Assembly (NCBI RefSeq): GCF_900115495.1
Contig: NZ_FOWR01000004.1
Span: 124,001 to 188,000, forward strand
Source of the DNA: Enterovibrio norvegicus DSM 15893
Lineage (GTDB): Bacteria; Pseudomonadota; Gammaproteobacteria; Enterobacterales; Vibrionaceae
Direction of reading: 5' to 3'
DNA: 64,000 nt
This document shows, piece by piece, positions 17,595 to 26,947 of the stretch. The notes under the pieces are model-generated. The model made no database searches and had not been told where the DNA came from. It saw only the letters and a list, made by a program, of their open reading frames with translations. Both the position numbers and the translations under genes were made by a program. Position 1 is the stretch's first letter. Each line of letters begins with the position of its first letter.

Positions 17595-18509
17595 TTAGTT
17601 GCAATAAGCAACGGCAATCTTCGACGCGAGCGCCGCGTTGTTTAAAACTAAGGCGATATTGGCCTTTAAACTTTCGCCCTGTGTTTTTTCTGCCACTTTG
17701 GCGAGTAAAAAAGGGGTAGAGGCTTTGCCTTTTATGCCTTGGGCATCCATTTCCTCAATGGCACTTTGAATGACATGGTCAATGTCTTCATTTGCCATGG
17801 CATGTTCCTTTGGAATTGGATTGGCAATGATGGCGCCGCCTTCTAAAGACATCGCCCATTTCGCTTTTAGTGCATCGGCGATTTGCTGCGGCGCATCGAG
17901 GCGGTAATCAACGTTAAATGCACTCTCTCTACTGTAAAATGCAGGTAACGTGTCGGTTTGGTATCCCACCACGGGCACACCCTTGGTTTCGAGGTATTCC
18001 AAGGTTAAACCAAGATCTAGAATGGATTTGATACCTGCACAGACTACAGCCACTTTGGTTTGAGCAAGTTCTTCCAAATCCGCTGAAATATCTAAACTGT
18101 TTTCCGCACCGCGATGCACACCGCCTATGCCGCCTGTTGCAAACACACGAATTCCCGCCATATCCGCCAGTATCATCGTTGAAGCAACCGTCGTAGCGCC
18201 ATCGCCTTTTGTGGCAACGATGAATGGGATATCACGTCGGCTGGTTTTCATTGCCTTTAGACCCTGTTGGCCGAGATAGGTGATTTCTTCTTCAGAGAGC
18301 CCGACTTTTAGGCGGCCTTTCAAGATGGCGATGGTCGCGGGTATCGCGCCGCTATCTCGTACTTTTTGCTCTACGCGTAGCGCGGTTTCAACATTTTGTG
18401 GGTAGGGCATGCCGTGAGAAATGATGGTGGATTCTAACGCCACGACAGGTTTTCCCTCTGCAATCGCGCGTTCGATATCAGGATGGATATCGAGATACGG
18501 GTTTAACAT
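17595..18509 (-). CDS. psuG: Pseudouridine-5'-phosphate glycosidase
   Basis: A 304-residue enzyme that cleaves the C-C glycosidic bond of pseudouridine 5'-phosphate to uracil and ribose 5-phosphate (Mn-dependent, cytoplasmic). Characteristic family motifs are VALESTIISHGMPYPQN near the start (Glu and His of the active site), VATKGDGATTVASTM, FATGGIGGVHRG and VVCAGIKSILDLG. The length matches the family (about 300-310). Its ATG overlaps the end of psuK by 7 nt, so the two are translationally coupled, and a GAGGA site lies within psuK. Confidence 0.96.
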   Translation of the reverse strand: MLNPYLDIHPDIERAIAEGKPVVALESTIISHGMPYPQNVETALRVEQKVRDSGAIPATIAILKGRLKVGLSEEEITYLGQQGLKAMKTSRRDIPFIVATKGDGATTVASTMILADMAGIRVFATGGIGGVHRGAENSLDISADLEELAQTKVAVVCAGIKSILDLGLTLEYLETKGVPVVGYQTDTLPAFYSRESAFNVDYRLDAPQQIADALKAKWAMSLEGGAIIANPIPKEHAMANEDIDHVIQSAIEEMDAQGIKGKASTPFLLAKVAEKTQGESLKANIALVLNNAALASKIAVAYCN

Positions 18510-19594
18510 GGCACGTCCTCTATGCGTTGTTGAACCAACAATTCATTGATGTTGGGGTTGATGGTGTTGGTATGTTCCAATGCGATGGCCGCGCAGCCCG
18601 ATGCAAAATGACAGGCTTCAATGTCTGATAGCCCTGCGAGTTGGCCATGAACAATACCCGCTAGGAATGCATCACCTGCGCCGTTGGCGTTAACGACCTT
18701 AACGGGTAGCGGTCGGACTAATTGTTCATTGTTCTGCGTACGGTACAAAACACCGTCTGCTCCCATGGTGAGAAATAGCCTTTGTACGCCGTGTTGAATG
18801 AACCAATCCGCGATGTTGTCAATGTCTAACTCCGATTCAAGCGGCAGGCCTGATATGGCTTGTGCCTCGATCAAGTTAGGTTTCAGCGTGTGGACTCGAG
18901 ACAAGTAAGGCTTTGCTTTGCTTGCTTTGGCTGATGAGACGGCGTCGAGATAAATGTTCTTGTCAGAGAATTTGCTAAAGATATACGCGAGCGTGGTATC
19001 TGAAAGGTTGGTATCCACAATGACTGCCGAGGCGTTTCGAATGAGCTCGACGTATTGCGACAGCAAACCCACGTTCAAGTGTTTCAAGATTGACATGTCA
19101 GACACTGCAGCCACCATGTCGCCCTGATTGTCGAGTAAAGACAAATAGGTGGACGTGGTTTGGTTGCTGATCTGGTTGACGGCGTTGATATCCACTCCCG
19201 CCATTTTGGTTTGATTCAGGATCAAATCACCATAGGCATCATCGCCAACGACGGATATAAGTCTGACGTCTGTCCCTAGCCGTGCGAGGTTTTCTGCGAT
19301 GTTTCTGCCTACGCCGCCAGCAGAGCCTTTCACTTTCCCTGGGTTTGAATCACGTTCGATGAATGCATTATCAGGTTGGCCAAGGATGTCCATGTTCATG
19401 CCGCCAATCACCACGACATATTGTTGGTTGGCGATGAAATACCCTTTCCCTTGGATTATCCCTTTCTTCGTCATGTTCATGATATGAACAGCGACGGCTG
19501 ATCGGCTAATGTTGAGTAAATCCGCAATGGCTTGCTGCTGGATGAATGGGTCCCCTTTGATCAGCTGCAATATCTCATCTTCACGTGATGTCAT
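18503..19594 (-). CDS. psuK: Pseudouridine kinase with N-terminal winged-helix domain
   Basis: A 363-residue PfkB-family sugar kinase that phosphorylates pseudouridine to its 5'-phosphate for PsuG. An N-terminal helix-turn-helix (about 1-55; IADLLNISRSAVAVHIMNM) precedes the kinase domain, which begins YVVVIGGMNMDILGQP. The two PfkB signatures are GGVGRNIAENLARLG and the C-terminal NANGAGDAFLAGIVHG with the catalytic Asp. The ATG at 19594 follows GAGG with good spacing; an in-frame ATG at 19624 lacks one. The fused HTH suggests possible self-regulation, as in other YeiC-type kinases. No nucleoside transporter is adjacent. Confidence 0.93.
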   Translation of the reverse strand: MTSREDEILQLIKGDPFIQQQAIADLLNISRSAVAVHIMNMTKKGIIQGKGYFIANQQYVVVIGGMNMDILGQPDNAFIERDSNPGKVKGSAGGVGRNIAENLARLGTDVRLISVVGDDAYGDLILNQTKMAGVDINAVNQISNQTTSTYLSLLDNQGDMVAAVSDMSILKHLNVGLLSQYVELIRNASAVIVDTNLSDTTLAYIFSKFSDKNIYLDAVSSAKASKAKPYLSRVHTLKPNLIEAQAISGLPLESELDIDNIADWFIQHGVQRLFLTMGADGVLYRTQNNEQLVRPLPVKVVNANGAGDAFLAGIVHGQLAGLSDIEACHFASGCAAIALEHTNTINPNINELLVQQRIEDVPC

Positions 19595-19863
19595 CGTTAC
19601 CTCTACAGCTCTGTATAAACACATGTTCGGTTGTTAAACAAATGTTAGTGTTGGCGTGTTTGAGTTAATAGTCAATTGCAAACGAACAACAATTGATAAG
19701 ATTGTGAACAGCGCATCTTTTTCGTTTGGATTAGCAAGTGATTAGGTGTTGTTTGCATCCTCTTGCACGTCGCAACTCGACCATGAAACGTCTCAATTCG
19801 CCAACAGGCGAGGAAGTAAATCGCACTACAATTAGACTATTGGTCTACTCGCAAGGAATGCAA

Positions 19864-20409
19864 ATGGAAAAGACGACACCTCCCACATCATCATGTGGTG
19901 CGTCGTTGGCGACCCCTCCGCTAACCGAATCTCAATGTCAGGTCGTGAATGAAGCATTGAATTTACTCAGCACATCGCCGGGCGCATTGTTGCCTGTGCT
20001 GCATCATATCCAAAAGGTATTGCGCTTTGTTCCGCCTGCCGCCATCCCTCAGATTGCCAGAACGTTAAACCAATCTGAGGCCGATGTTCATGGCACCATG
20101 AGCTTTTATCATGAGTTCCGAAATTCGCCGCCTGGTGCAACCGTCATTCAGGTGTGTCGAGCAGAGTCCTGTCAATCCATGGGTTCTCTCGCGCTTGAAG
20201 CCTATGTTCGTTCGCGACTCGGCATCGATTTTCATCAAACGACGCGCGACAACAACTTCACGCTTGAACCGGTTTATTGCTTGGGAAATTGCATGAATTC
20301 TCCATCGATCCGCGTCGAAGATGAGATACATGGCGATATGAATGCAGCGCGTTTTGATGCGTTGGTGGAAGGGTGTCTAACACAAGTGATCGAGGTGAAA
20401 GCACCATGA
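19864..20409 (+). CDS. fdsG: NAD-dependent formate dehydrogenase gamma subunit
   Basis: A 181-residue NuoE-like thioredoxin-fold subunit carrying one [2Fe-2S] cluster. Ligands C98, C103 (CRAESC), C139 and C143 (CLGNC) are present. The start ATG at 19864 has AAGGA six nt upstream; in-frame upstream starts lack a site. It is the first gene of fdsGBAD and its stop overlaps fdsB (ATGA). The complex oxidises formate to CO2 with NAD+ in the cytoplasm. Its promoter lies in 19595-19863, divergent from psuK. Confidence 0.93.
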   Translation: MEKTTPPTSSCGASLATPPLTESQCQVVNEALNLLSTSPGALLPVLHHIQKVLRFVPPAAIPQIARTLNQSEADVHGTMSFYHEFRNSPPGATVIQVCRAESCQSMGSLALEAYVRSRLGIDFHQTTRDNNFTLEPVYCLGNCMNSPSIRVEDEIHGDMNAARFDALVEGCLTQVIEVKAP

Positions 20410-22004
20410 CATATAAAATCTATGTGCCCCTTGATACGTCAGCGGTTTCCCTTGGTGCTGACAAAGTGGCAGCCAGAATGGAACACCTCGCCGTGAACAG
20501 CGGCGAAGCAGTGTCCGTGATTCGAACGGGATCCCGAGGCATGTTCTGGCTGGAACCCATGGTGGAAGTGGATACGCCGCAAGGCCGTGTCGCTTTTGGG
20601 CCTGTGTCGGAAGACGACGTAGATGCCCTTATGGCATTGCGTTTTTTTGATGTCGAAGGTTCAGGAAAGGGAGGCCAAGAACACGCTCTCTATCTTGGTC
20701 CAACCGAAGCGCTTCCTTGGTTGAAGAAACAACAACGGCTCACCTTTTCACGCGTGGGCATTGTCGATCCTTTGGATGTGAATGACTACAAACGTCATGG
20801 TGGGTTTGAAGGGCTGAAGAATGCCTTGGCCATGAATGCACAAGAAATTCTGGATGCGGTGAAACAATCCGGATTGAGAGGGCGTGGCGGTGCGGCTTTC
20901 CCGACGGGCATCAAATGGCAAACGGTCGCCGACCAACAAGAAGGCCAAAAGTACGTGATCTGCAATGCCGATGAAGGGGATTCAGGTACGTTTGCTGACC
21001 GCATGCTGATGGAAGGCGATCCGCTCACTTTGATTGAAGGCATGATCATTTGCGCCATTTCTGTTGGTGCAACGCAAGGCTATGTCTACACACGCTCTGA
21101 ATACCCGAAAGCTTGCGAGATTTTTATCAAGGCGATAGAAAAAGCCTATGAAGCGGGCTATCTCGGTGAGGACATTTGCGGTTCTGGCCATCATTTCGAT
21201 CTTGAACTTCGTATGGGCGCAGGTGCGTACATTTGCGGCGAAGAAACCTCCTTGATGGAAAGCCTTGAAGGAAAACGAGGCATAGTGCGTAACAAACCGC
21301 CTTTGCCTGCCATTGAAGGCTTGTTTGGTCGCCCAACGGTAATCAACAACGTGATTTCGTTAGCGTCTGTCCCAACCATTTTGGCGAAGGGCGCAAGCTA
21401 CTATGAAAACTTCGGCCAAGGCCGTTCGCGAGGCACCATGCCTTTGCAATTGGCGGGCAACATTAAACGTGGCGGCTTGGTAGAGTTGGCGTTTGGTGTA
21501 TCGCTCAATGAACTGATGTATGACTTTGGCGGCGGCAGCAAAACAGGTCGTCCGCTAAAGGCTGCGCAATTGGGTGGGCCACTCGGGGCGTATTTGCCGG
21601 CTTCGCAGTGGGATGTCGACATGGATTATGAGGCGTTGTCTTCTAAAGGGGCGATGCTCGGTCATGGTGGCATTGTGGCGTTTGATGATCAAATCGACAT
21701 GAGCCACATGGCGCGGTTCGCCATGGAATTCTGCGTGTTGGAATCGTGTGGGAAATGCACGCCTTGCCGCATTGGCGCCGTGCGTGGTGTGGAAGTGATT
21801 GACCAATTGGTTGAAGCCTCTGGTGATGAAAAGCTAGAGCGACATGAATTGCTGCAAGATCTCTGCGACACAATGGAACTGGGTTCAATGTGCGCCATGG
21901 GTGGGATGACACCGTATCCTGTGAAAAGCGCCCTCTTGCATTTCCCTGAAGACTTTGGCCTCGCGGCCATTCACCACACCAACGCTGCGGGCAACGGCGA
22001 TTAG
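20406..22004 (+). CDS. fdsB: NAD-dependent formate dehydrogenase beta subunit (FMN/NAD-binding)
   Basis: A 532-residue NuoF-like diaphorase subunit. The N-terminal thioredoxin-like part (about 1-110) is followed by the NADH/FMN domain with GLRGRGGAAFPTGIKW and CNADEGDSGTFADR, the SLBB region, and a C-terminal [4Fe-4S] site ESCGKCTPCRIGAVRG plus a later Cys (near residue 490). It passes electrons from the iron-sulfur chain to NAD+. It starts at the ATG overlapping the fdsG stop by 4 nt. Confidence 0.95.
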   Translation: MTYKIYVPLDTSAVSLGADKVAARMEHLAVNSGEAVSVIRTGSRGMFWLEPMVEVDTPQGRVAFGPVSEDDVDALMALRFFDVEGSGKGGQEHALYLGPTEALPWLKKQQRLTFSRVGIVDPLDVNDYKRHGGFEGLKNALAMNAQEILDAVKQSGLRGRGGAAFPTGIKWQTVADQQEGQKYVICNADEGDSGTFADRMLMEGDPLTLIEGMIICAISVGATQGYVYTRSEYPKACEIFIKAIEKAYEAGYLGEDICGSGHHFDLELRMGAGAYICGEETSLMESLEGKRGIVRNKPPLPAIEGLFGRPTVINNVISLASVPTILAKGASYYENFGQGRSRGTMPLQLAGNIKRGGLVELAFGVSLNELMYDFGGGSKTGRPLKAAQLGGPLGAYLPASQWDVDMDYEALSSKGAMLGHGGIVAFDDQIDMSHMARFAMEFCVLESCGKCTPCRIGAVRGVEVIDQLVEASGDEKLERHELLQDLCDTMELGSMCAMGGMTPYPVKSALLHFPEDFGLAAIHHTNAAGNGD

Positions 22005-22025
22005 TTTTCGCCAAGGAGTATTACA

Positions 22026-24899
22026 ATGGTTGAGTTTTACATTCCCATTGATCAAGACCGAAAAGATTTTGGTACACCCAATGTCACCGGCGAAGATCTT
22101 AAGCAAATTACGTTAAACATCGATGGCTGGCCTATCACCGTCCCAGAGGGGACATCGGTGATGCGTGCGGCATCCATGTTGAATATTCAAATCCCCAAAT
22201 TATGCGCGACTGACAGCTTGGATGCGTTTGGATCGTGCCGCATGTGCGTGGTGGATATTGAGGGTATGCGCGGAAAACCCGCGTCTTGCACCACACCTGT
22301 GTCGGAAGGCATGAAAGTCACCACACAAAATGCGGCACTGTCAAAGTTACGCCGTAACGTGATGGAGTTGTACATCTCTGATCACCCCCTTGATTGTTTG
22401 ACCTGTGCCGTGAATGGCGATTGTGAATTACAAGACGTCGCCGGTGCTGTCGGCCTGCGTGATGTGCGATATGGCTTCGAAGGTGAAAACCATCTCAAGA
22501 TGGAAAAAGACACGTCAAACCCGTATTTCACCTTTGATAGCAGTAAATGCATTGTGTGCTCGCGTTGCGTGCGCTCGTGCTCTGACATCCAAGGTCAGTT
22601 TGCGTTAACCGTTGAAGGCCGTGGGTTTGATTCTCGCATTGTGGCGGGTAGCAATAACTTCATGGATTCTGAATGTGTGTCGTGTGGCGCGTGTGTTCAA
22701 GCATGCCCTACGGCAGCATTGACGGAAAATAGCGTGATTGAGCAGGGCACGCCGAGTCATTTTCGTGTCACAACGTGCGCGTATTGCGGCGTAGGTTGTT
22801 CGTTCAGAGCGGAAATGAAAGGCGACCAGCTTGTGCGTATGGTGCCGAACAAAGACGGCAAAGCAAACCAAGGCCATTCTTGTGTGAAAGGGCGCTTTGC
22901 ATTTGGTTATGCAACACACAGTGATCGTATGCTTGACCCAATGATCCGTGATTCCATCGATCAACCTTGGCGCAAAGTGAGCTGGGAAGAGGCCATCGAC
23001 TTTGCCGCCAACCGCATTAATACGTTACGTGACAAATACGGCGCGAACGCGCTGGGCGGGATCACCTCTTCACGTTGCACCAACGAAGAAACCTACTTAG
23101 TGCAGAAATTGGTTCGTGCAGGGTTCGGGACGAACAATGTCGATACCTGTGCGCGTGTTTGCCATTCACCAACGGGCTACGGCTTGAAAACCACGTTAGG
23201 TGAATCCGCAGGGACACAGACGTTTGATTCGGTGCAAAAAGCGGACGTGGTGGTCGTGATTGGTGCGAACCCCACTGATGGACACCCTGTTTTCGCCTCG
23301 CAGCTTAAACGTCGCCTACGCAATGGCGCGAAGTTGATAGTGATTGACCCTCGCGAAATTGATTTGGTGAATGCACCGCATGTGCGCGCCAAGTTCCACC
23401 TACAACTTCGTCCGGGCACCAACGTTGCAGTGCTGAATGCATTGGCACACGTGATTGTGTCGGAAGGGTTGGATGCAAAAGCATTCATTGACGAGCGTTG
23501 CGACACGGCGGAATTCGAAAAATGGCGCACATTTATTGCTGACGAACACCATTCGCCAGAAGCAATGGAAAGTGAAACGGGGGTGCCAGCCATGCTTATC
23601 CGCGAAGCGGCTCGGCTTTATGGCGGTGCGAACAACGGTGCCATTTACTATGGTCTCGGTGTGACAGAACACAGCCAAGGCAGCTCCGCCGTGATGGCCA
23701 TTGCTAACCTTGCGATGGTTACGGGCAACATTGGCCGTGAAGGTGTGGGTGTGAATCCGCTTCGTGGCCAGAACAACGTACAAGGTAGTTGCGACATGGG
23801 CTCGTTCCCTCATGAATTGCCGGGCTACCGCCATGTTTCAGACCCAGACGTTCGCGCGCTGTTTGAAGGCGAGTGGGGGGTGAAGATTGATGACGAACCA
23901 GGGCTTCGTATTCCTAATATGTTCGATGCTGCGATCGCAGGTCGATTCAAAGCCTTGTATGTGCAGGGCGAAGACATCGCGCAATCTGACCCAAATACAC
24001 AGCACGTCGAAGCTGCACTCTCTTCGCTTGAATGTTTGATCGTGCAAGACATCTTCTTAAATGAAACCGCGAAATTTGCGCATGTGTTCTTGCCAGGAGC
24101 GACCTTCCTCGAAAAAGACGGCACTTTCACGAACGCTGAACGACGAATTTCTCCGGTAAGAAAAGTCATGGCACCTCTGTCAGGAAAGGCGGATTGGGAA
24201 GCAACCGTCGCGCTGGCGAATGCGCTGGGTTGTGAAATGACGTATCAACATCCGTCAGAAATCATGGATGAAATTGCCAAGTTGACGCCGACATTTCATG
24301 GTGTGAGTTATGAAAAATTGGATGAACTGGGTTCTATTCAATGGCCATGTAACGATGACGCGCCGCAGGGTACGCCAACCATGCACATTGACGCGTTTGT
24401 GAAAGGTAAAGGCAGTTTTGTGGTGACGGAGTATGTCGCATCACAAGAGAAAGTGAACAAGCGGTTCCCATTGTTGCTGACCACGGGTCGGATCCTGAGT
24501 CAATACAATGTTGGCGCGCAAACCCGAAGAACGGAAAACTCGCGATGGCATGAAGAAGATGTGCTCGAGCTTCATCCATTAGACGCGGAAGATCGCGGCA
24601 TTGTGGATGGCACGCCAGTTCGCATTCGCAGCCGTGCAGGGGAGGTAACATTACCTGCGTTAATCAGTAATCGGATGCAACCGGGTGTGGTTTATACCAC
24701 TTTCCACCATCCTGTTTCGGGTACCAATGTGATCACCACGAATAACTCTGATTGGGCGACCAATTGTCCAGAGTACAAAGTGACCGCAGTACAAGTGCGA
24801 GTGGCTGCAGATCAAGCACAGTGGCAAGAACGCTTCCGCGCGTTTGATGAAGAGCAGCAAGCACACGTCTCGGCGGCGTATCAAGAAGATACGGACTGA
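22026..24899 (+). CDS. fdsA: NAD-dependent formate dehydrogenase alpha subunit (molybdopterin, catalytic)
   Basis: A 957-residue catalytic subunit. The N-terminal NuoG-like region has a [2Fe-2S] ferredoxin domain (CRMC pair near residue 75), a His-Cys cluster (HPLDCLTCAVNGDC) and two [4Fe-4S] motifs (CIVCSRCVRSC, CVSCGACVQAC). The bis-MGD domain starts with CAYCGVGC. The metal ligand is cysteine C379 (ARVCHSPTG), not selenocysteine, as expected for oxygen-tolerant Fds enzymes. A C-terminal molydop-binding domain ends the protein. AAGGAG precedes the ATG. Confidence 0.96.
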   Translation: MVEFYIPIDQDRKDFGTPNVTGEDLKQITLNIDGWPITVPEGTSVMRAASMLNIQIPKLCATDSLDAFGSCRMCVVDIEGMRGKPASCTTPVSEGMKVTTQNAALSKLRRNVMELYISDHPLDCLTCAVNGDCELQDVAGAVGLRDVRYGFEGENHLKMEKDTSNPYFTFDSSKCIVCSRCVRSCSDIQGQFALTVEGRGFDSRIVAGSNNFMDSECVSCGACVQACPTAALTENSVIEQGTPSHFRVTTCAYCGVGCSFRAEMKGDQLVRMVPNKDGKANQGHSCVKGRFAFGYATHSDRMLDPMIRDSIDQPWRKVSWEEAIDFAANRINTLRDKYGANALGGITSSRCTNEETYLVQKLVRAGFGTNNVDTCARVCHSPTGYGLKTTLGESAGTQTFDSVQKADVVVVIGANPTDGHPVFASQLKRRLRNGAKLIVIDPREIDLVNAPHVRAKFHLQLRPGTNVAVLNALAHVIVSEGLDAKAFIDERCDTAEFEKWRTFIADEHHSPEAMESETGVPAMLIREAARLYGGANNGAIYYGLGVTEHSQGSSAVMAIANLAMVTGNIGREGVGVNPLRGQNNVQGSCDMGSFPHELPGYRHVSDPDVRALFEGEWGVKIDDEPGLRIPNMFDAAIAGRFKALYVQGEDIAQSDPNTQHVEAALSSLECLIVQDIFLNETAKFAHVFLPGATFLEKDGTFTNAERRISPVRKVMAPLSGKADWEATVALANALGCEMTYQHPSEIMDEIAKLTPTFHGVSYEKLDELGSIQWPCNDDAPQGTPTMHIDAFVKGKGSFVVTEYVASQEKVNKRFPLLLTTGRILSQYNVGAQTRRTENSRWHEEDVLELHPLDAEDRGIVDGTPVRIRSRAGEVTLPALISNRMQPGVVYTTFHHPVSGTNVITTNNSDWATNCPEYKVTAVQVRVAADQAQWQERFRAFDEEQQAHVSAAYQEDTD

Positions 24900-24934
24900 G
24901 TGTCACTCAATAAGAAAGAAGGAAGAGCCTGAGT

Positions 24935-25171
24935 ATGGACGGCGAAGCACATAGAAACGAACAGCTGTATGCGATGGCAAACCAAATTGCCGATAATCTT
25001 GCCCATGGACGAAGTGAAGAAGAGACCATTGATGAAGTGGCATCTCATATTCGTCGTTTTTGGTCGCGAGACATGAAAGACAGTTTGTTTGACGCATTAG
25101 AATCGGGTGAGCTCAATCCGCTTGCAGAAGAAGCGGCGTCAAACTTAGCAAGAGAATATCAGTTTAAATAG
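24935..25171 (+). CDS. fdsD: NAD-dependent formate dehydrogenase delta subunit
   Basis: A 78-residue small acidic helical protein (MDGEAHRNEQLYAMANQIADNL at its start), matching FdsD in size, position and the N-terminal pattern of Met-Ala-Asn-Gln-Ile-Ala. The sequence and structure role of FdsD is assembly or stability of the FdsGBA complex. In other bacteria fdsC (FdhD-like sulfurtransferase for the molybdenum cofactor) lies between fdsA and fdsD; here only 35 nt separate them and fdsC is absent. Confidence 0.88.
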   Translation: MDGEAHRNEQLYAMANQIADNLAHGRSEEETIDEVASHIRRFWSRDMKDSLFDALESGELNPLAEEAASNLAREYQFK

Positions 25172-25223
25172 AACCCAATCTTGAATAGCGGCGAAAGCAA
25201 CTGAACCTTATGTGTGACCCAAT

Positions 25224-25252
25224 AAAAAAGCGGCTGATTCAGCCGCTTTTTT
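25224..25252. terminator. Bidirectional terminator between fdsD and the GH16 gene
   Basis: A 13-bp stem AAAAAAGCGGCTG / CAGCCGCTTTTTT with loop ATT. It serves both convergent genes. Confidence 0.9.
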
Positions 25253-25268
25253 CATACCAAAGGATGGG

Positions 25269-26834
25269 TTACTTTTCGTATCGAATGTTATCGATGTAAA
25301 GCACCATTGGCCCTGTTGGTTCAATAACGAAGATGTTTTTCAGACCTTCTACATTGGCTTTCGCGCCAGGTGCAAAACGGTTACCGTTATTGATCAAGTC
25401 AGCGAAGTTAATACGCACTTCACGCCATTGTCCAAGAGGTGGGATTTCCACATCAACGTCACTCGCTGCTGGCCAGCCGCTGTCGACTTTCAACATCAGG
25501 TTAGCTGCTGGATCTTTCTCTTCAACCAGAAGGTCAAAGACAATGTCACCACCGCTCATCCACTCGCCCATGTTGACTTCTGGTGATTCGAAGTAGAAGT
25601 TACCGATGTCGCCAGTCTTCTTAATCGCCAGAATGTCGCCACGGCCTTCAGCTTGCTTGGTTTCAACATACACCTTGAACTGCGGATCGTATTCTTTCGA
25701 GCGCAGGTGCTTGTCTAGGCTGTCGCCGTACAGCAAGAACTCAGGGCCTGTTGCATAGTCTGGACCTGGAATGATGATTTCAGGTGCAGGTGTACCTGCA
25801 ACAAACTTGGCGTCTTCCGACACTGTCGCACAACCTTTGCCATTAACCGGATCTTTTGCACATTCGTAGACACGAACGTAGTCAACTTCCATGGTTTGCG
25901 GGAAGATGGAATCATCAATGCCGCCTTCGTTGGCATTCGCCGCCCATGAACCGCCAATAGCAAGGTTTAAGATCATGTGGAAACGCTGGTTAAACGGCGC
26001 GTCTTCTTCTCCAGTGACAATCTTGCCACCTTCTTTGTATTGACTGAACCAACCATCAGAACGCTGCGTTGCGTAGTGGATATCATCGATATACCAACGC
26101 ATTTCGTTCTTCTCCCACTCTATGGCATAGGTATGGAAGCCATCAGCAGGGTTGACGTGATCAGGGAGGTGATATTCTGCAGCAGTGCTCACGTTGTCAG
26201 GCCACTCGCGACCGTAGTGCAAAGTACCGTGAATACGCGCTTCTTCTTTGCCCGGCTCCGCGCCTAGCTCGTCCGTCGGCGTTTTCAGGTTAACGGCTTC
26301 AACGATATCAATCTCGCCCGATGCAGCCCAGCCACCATAAACATAGTCCGTTGGAAGCATCCAAATCGCAGGCCAAGTACCTTGGCCAAACGGAAGCTTA
26401 GCTCGCACTTCAAAACGACCATATTGCCAATCGCCTTTGTTCATGGTTCTTAGGCGAGCAGAGGTGTAGGGGAGTGTCGCTTTGCGGCGGCTCTTTCCTT
26501 CAGGGTCTGATGGACCCGTGAATTGGAAATCACGTGCAACAATGTGCAATTTACCGTCTTCAACAAACGAGTTAACGTCACGATCGGTATAGCATTGGCG
26601 TTCTGCGTTACCGCCGCCGTAGCAGTTTTCTTCGTGACTCCATTTGCTCTTATCAATGGCAGCACCACTGAATTCGTCGTTCCATACCAGCGTCCATGTT
26701 TTTGGCGCTTTGATCATTGGTCCACTGGTATCAGGCCCTTGAGAAATGGGCTGATAGACTTTCGACGAACACCCAGCCACTGCAGCAACTACTGCAGTCG
26801 CAATCAGTGCGCGACGATAGGGGAAATTAGTCAT
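25269..26834 (-). CDS. GH16 beta-1,3-glucanase (laminarinase-type) lipoprotein
   Basis: A 521-residue predicted lipoprotein. The start ATG at 26834 has AAGGA 8 nt upstream. The lipobox AVAGC makes C22 the lipidated residue. The GH16 domain (about 45-330) has the catalytic motif GEIDIVEAV with E174 as nucleophile, D176 and E179 as acid/base, plus WPAIWMLP and NLAIGGSW, typical of GH16_3 laminarinases. The C-terminal domain (about 350-521) is an ExoP-like beta-sandwich, probably glucan-binding, and resembles modules in the GH17 protein at 29043. It lies 113 nt downstream of the porin gene, likely one transcript. Expected role: endo-cleavage of algal laminarin at the outer membrane. Confidence 0.9.
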   Translation of the reverse strand: MTNFPYRRALIATAVVAAVAGCSSKVYQPISQGPDTSGPMIKAPKTWTLVWNDEFSGAAIDKSKWSHEENCYGGGNAERQCYTDRDVNSFVEDGKLHIVARDFQFTGPSDPEGKSRRKATLPYTSARLRTMNKGDWQYGRFEVRAKLPFGQGTWPAIWMLPTDYVYGGWAASGEIDIVEAVNLKTPTDELGAEPGKEEARIHGTLHYGREWPDNVSTAAEYHLPDHVNPADGFHTYAIEWEKNEMRWYIDDIHYATQRSDGWFSQYKEGGKIVTGEEDAPFNQRFHMILNLAIGGSWAANANEGGIDDSIFPQTMEVDYVRVYECAKDPVNGKGCATVSEDAKFVAGTPAPEIIIPGPDYATGPEFLLYGDSLDKHLRSKEYDPQFKVYVETKQAEGRGDILAIKKTGDIGNFYFESPEVNMGEWMSGGDIVFDLLVEEKDPAANLMLKVDSGWPAASDVDVEIPPLGQWREVRINFADLINNGNRFAPGAKANVEGLKNIFVIEPTGPMVLYIDNIRYEK

Positions 26835-26947
26835 TTTCGTATCCTTACAGGTCGAACTTTTGGTGCTCAAAAAACACGCAACACATACAAACTTAAGATA
26901 GCTGCCGATTACTCGTAACATAGGAGCAATTGGCATCACCCCATCTA

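Noticed and set aside
22605-22964. Minus-strand frames inside fdsA
   Set aside because: Codon-bias shadows of a long, well-supported gene; no motif or start site.
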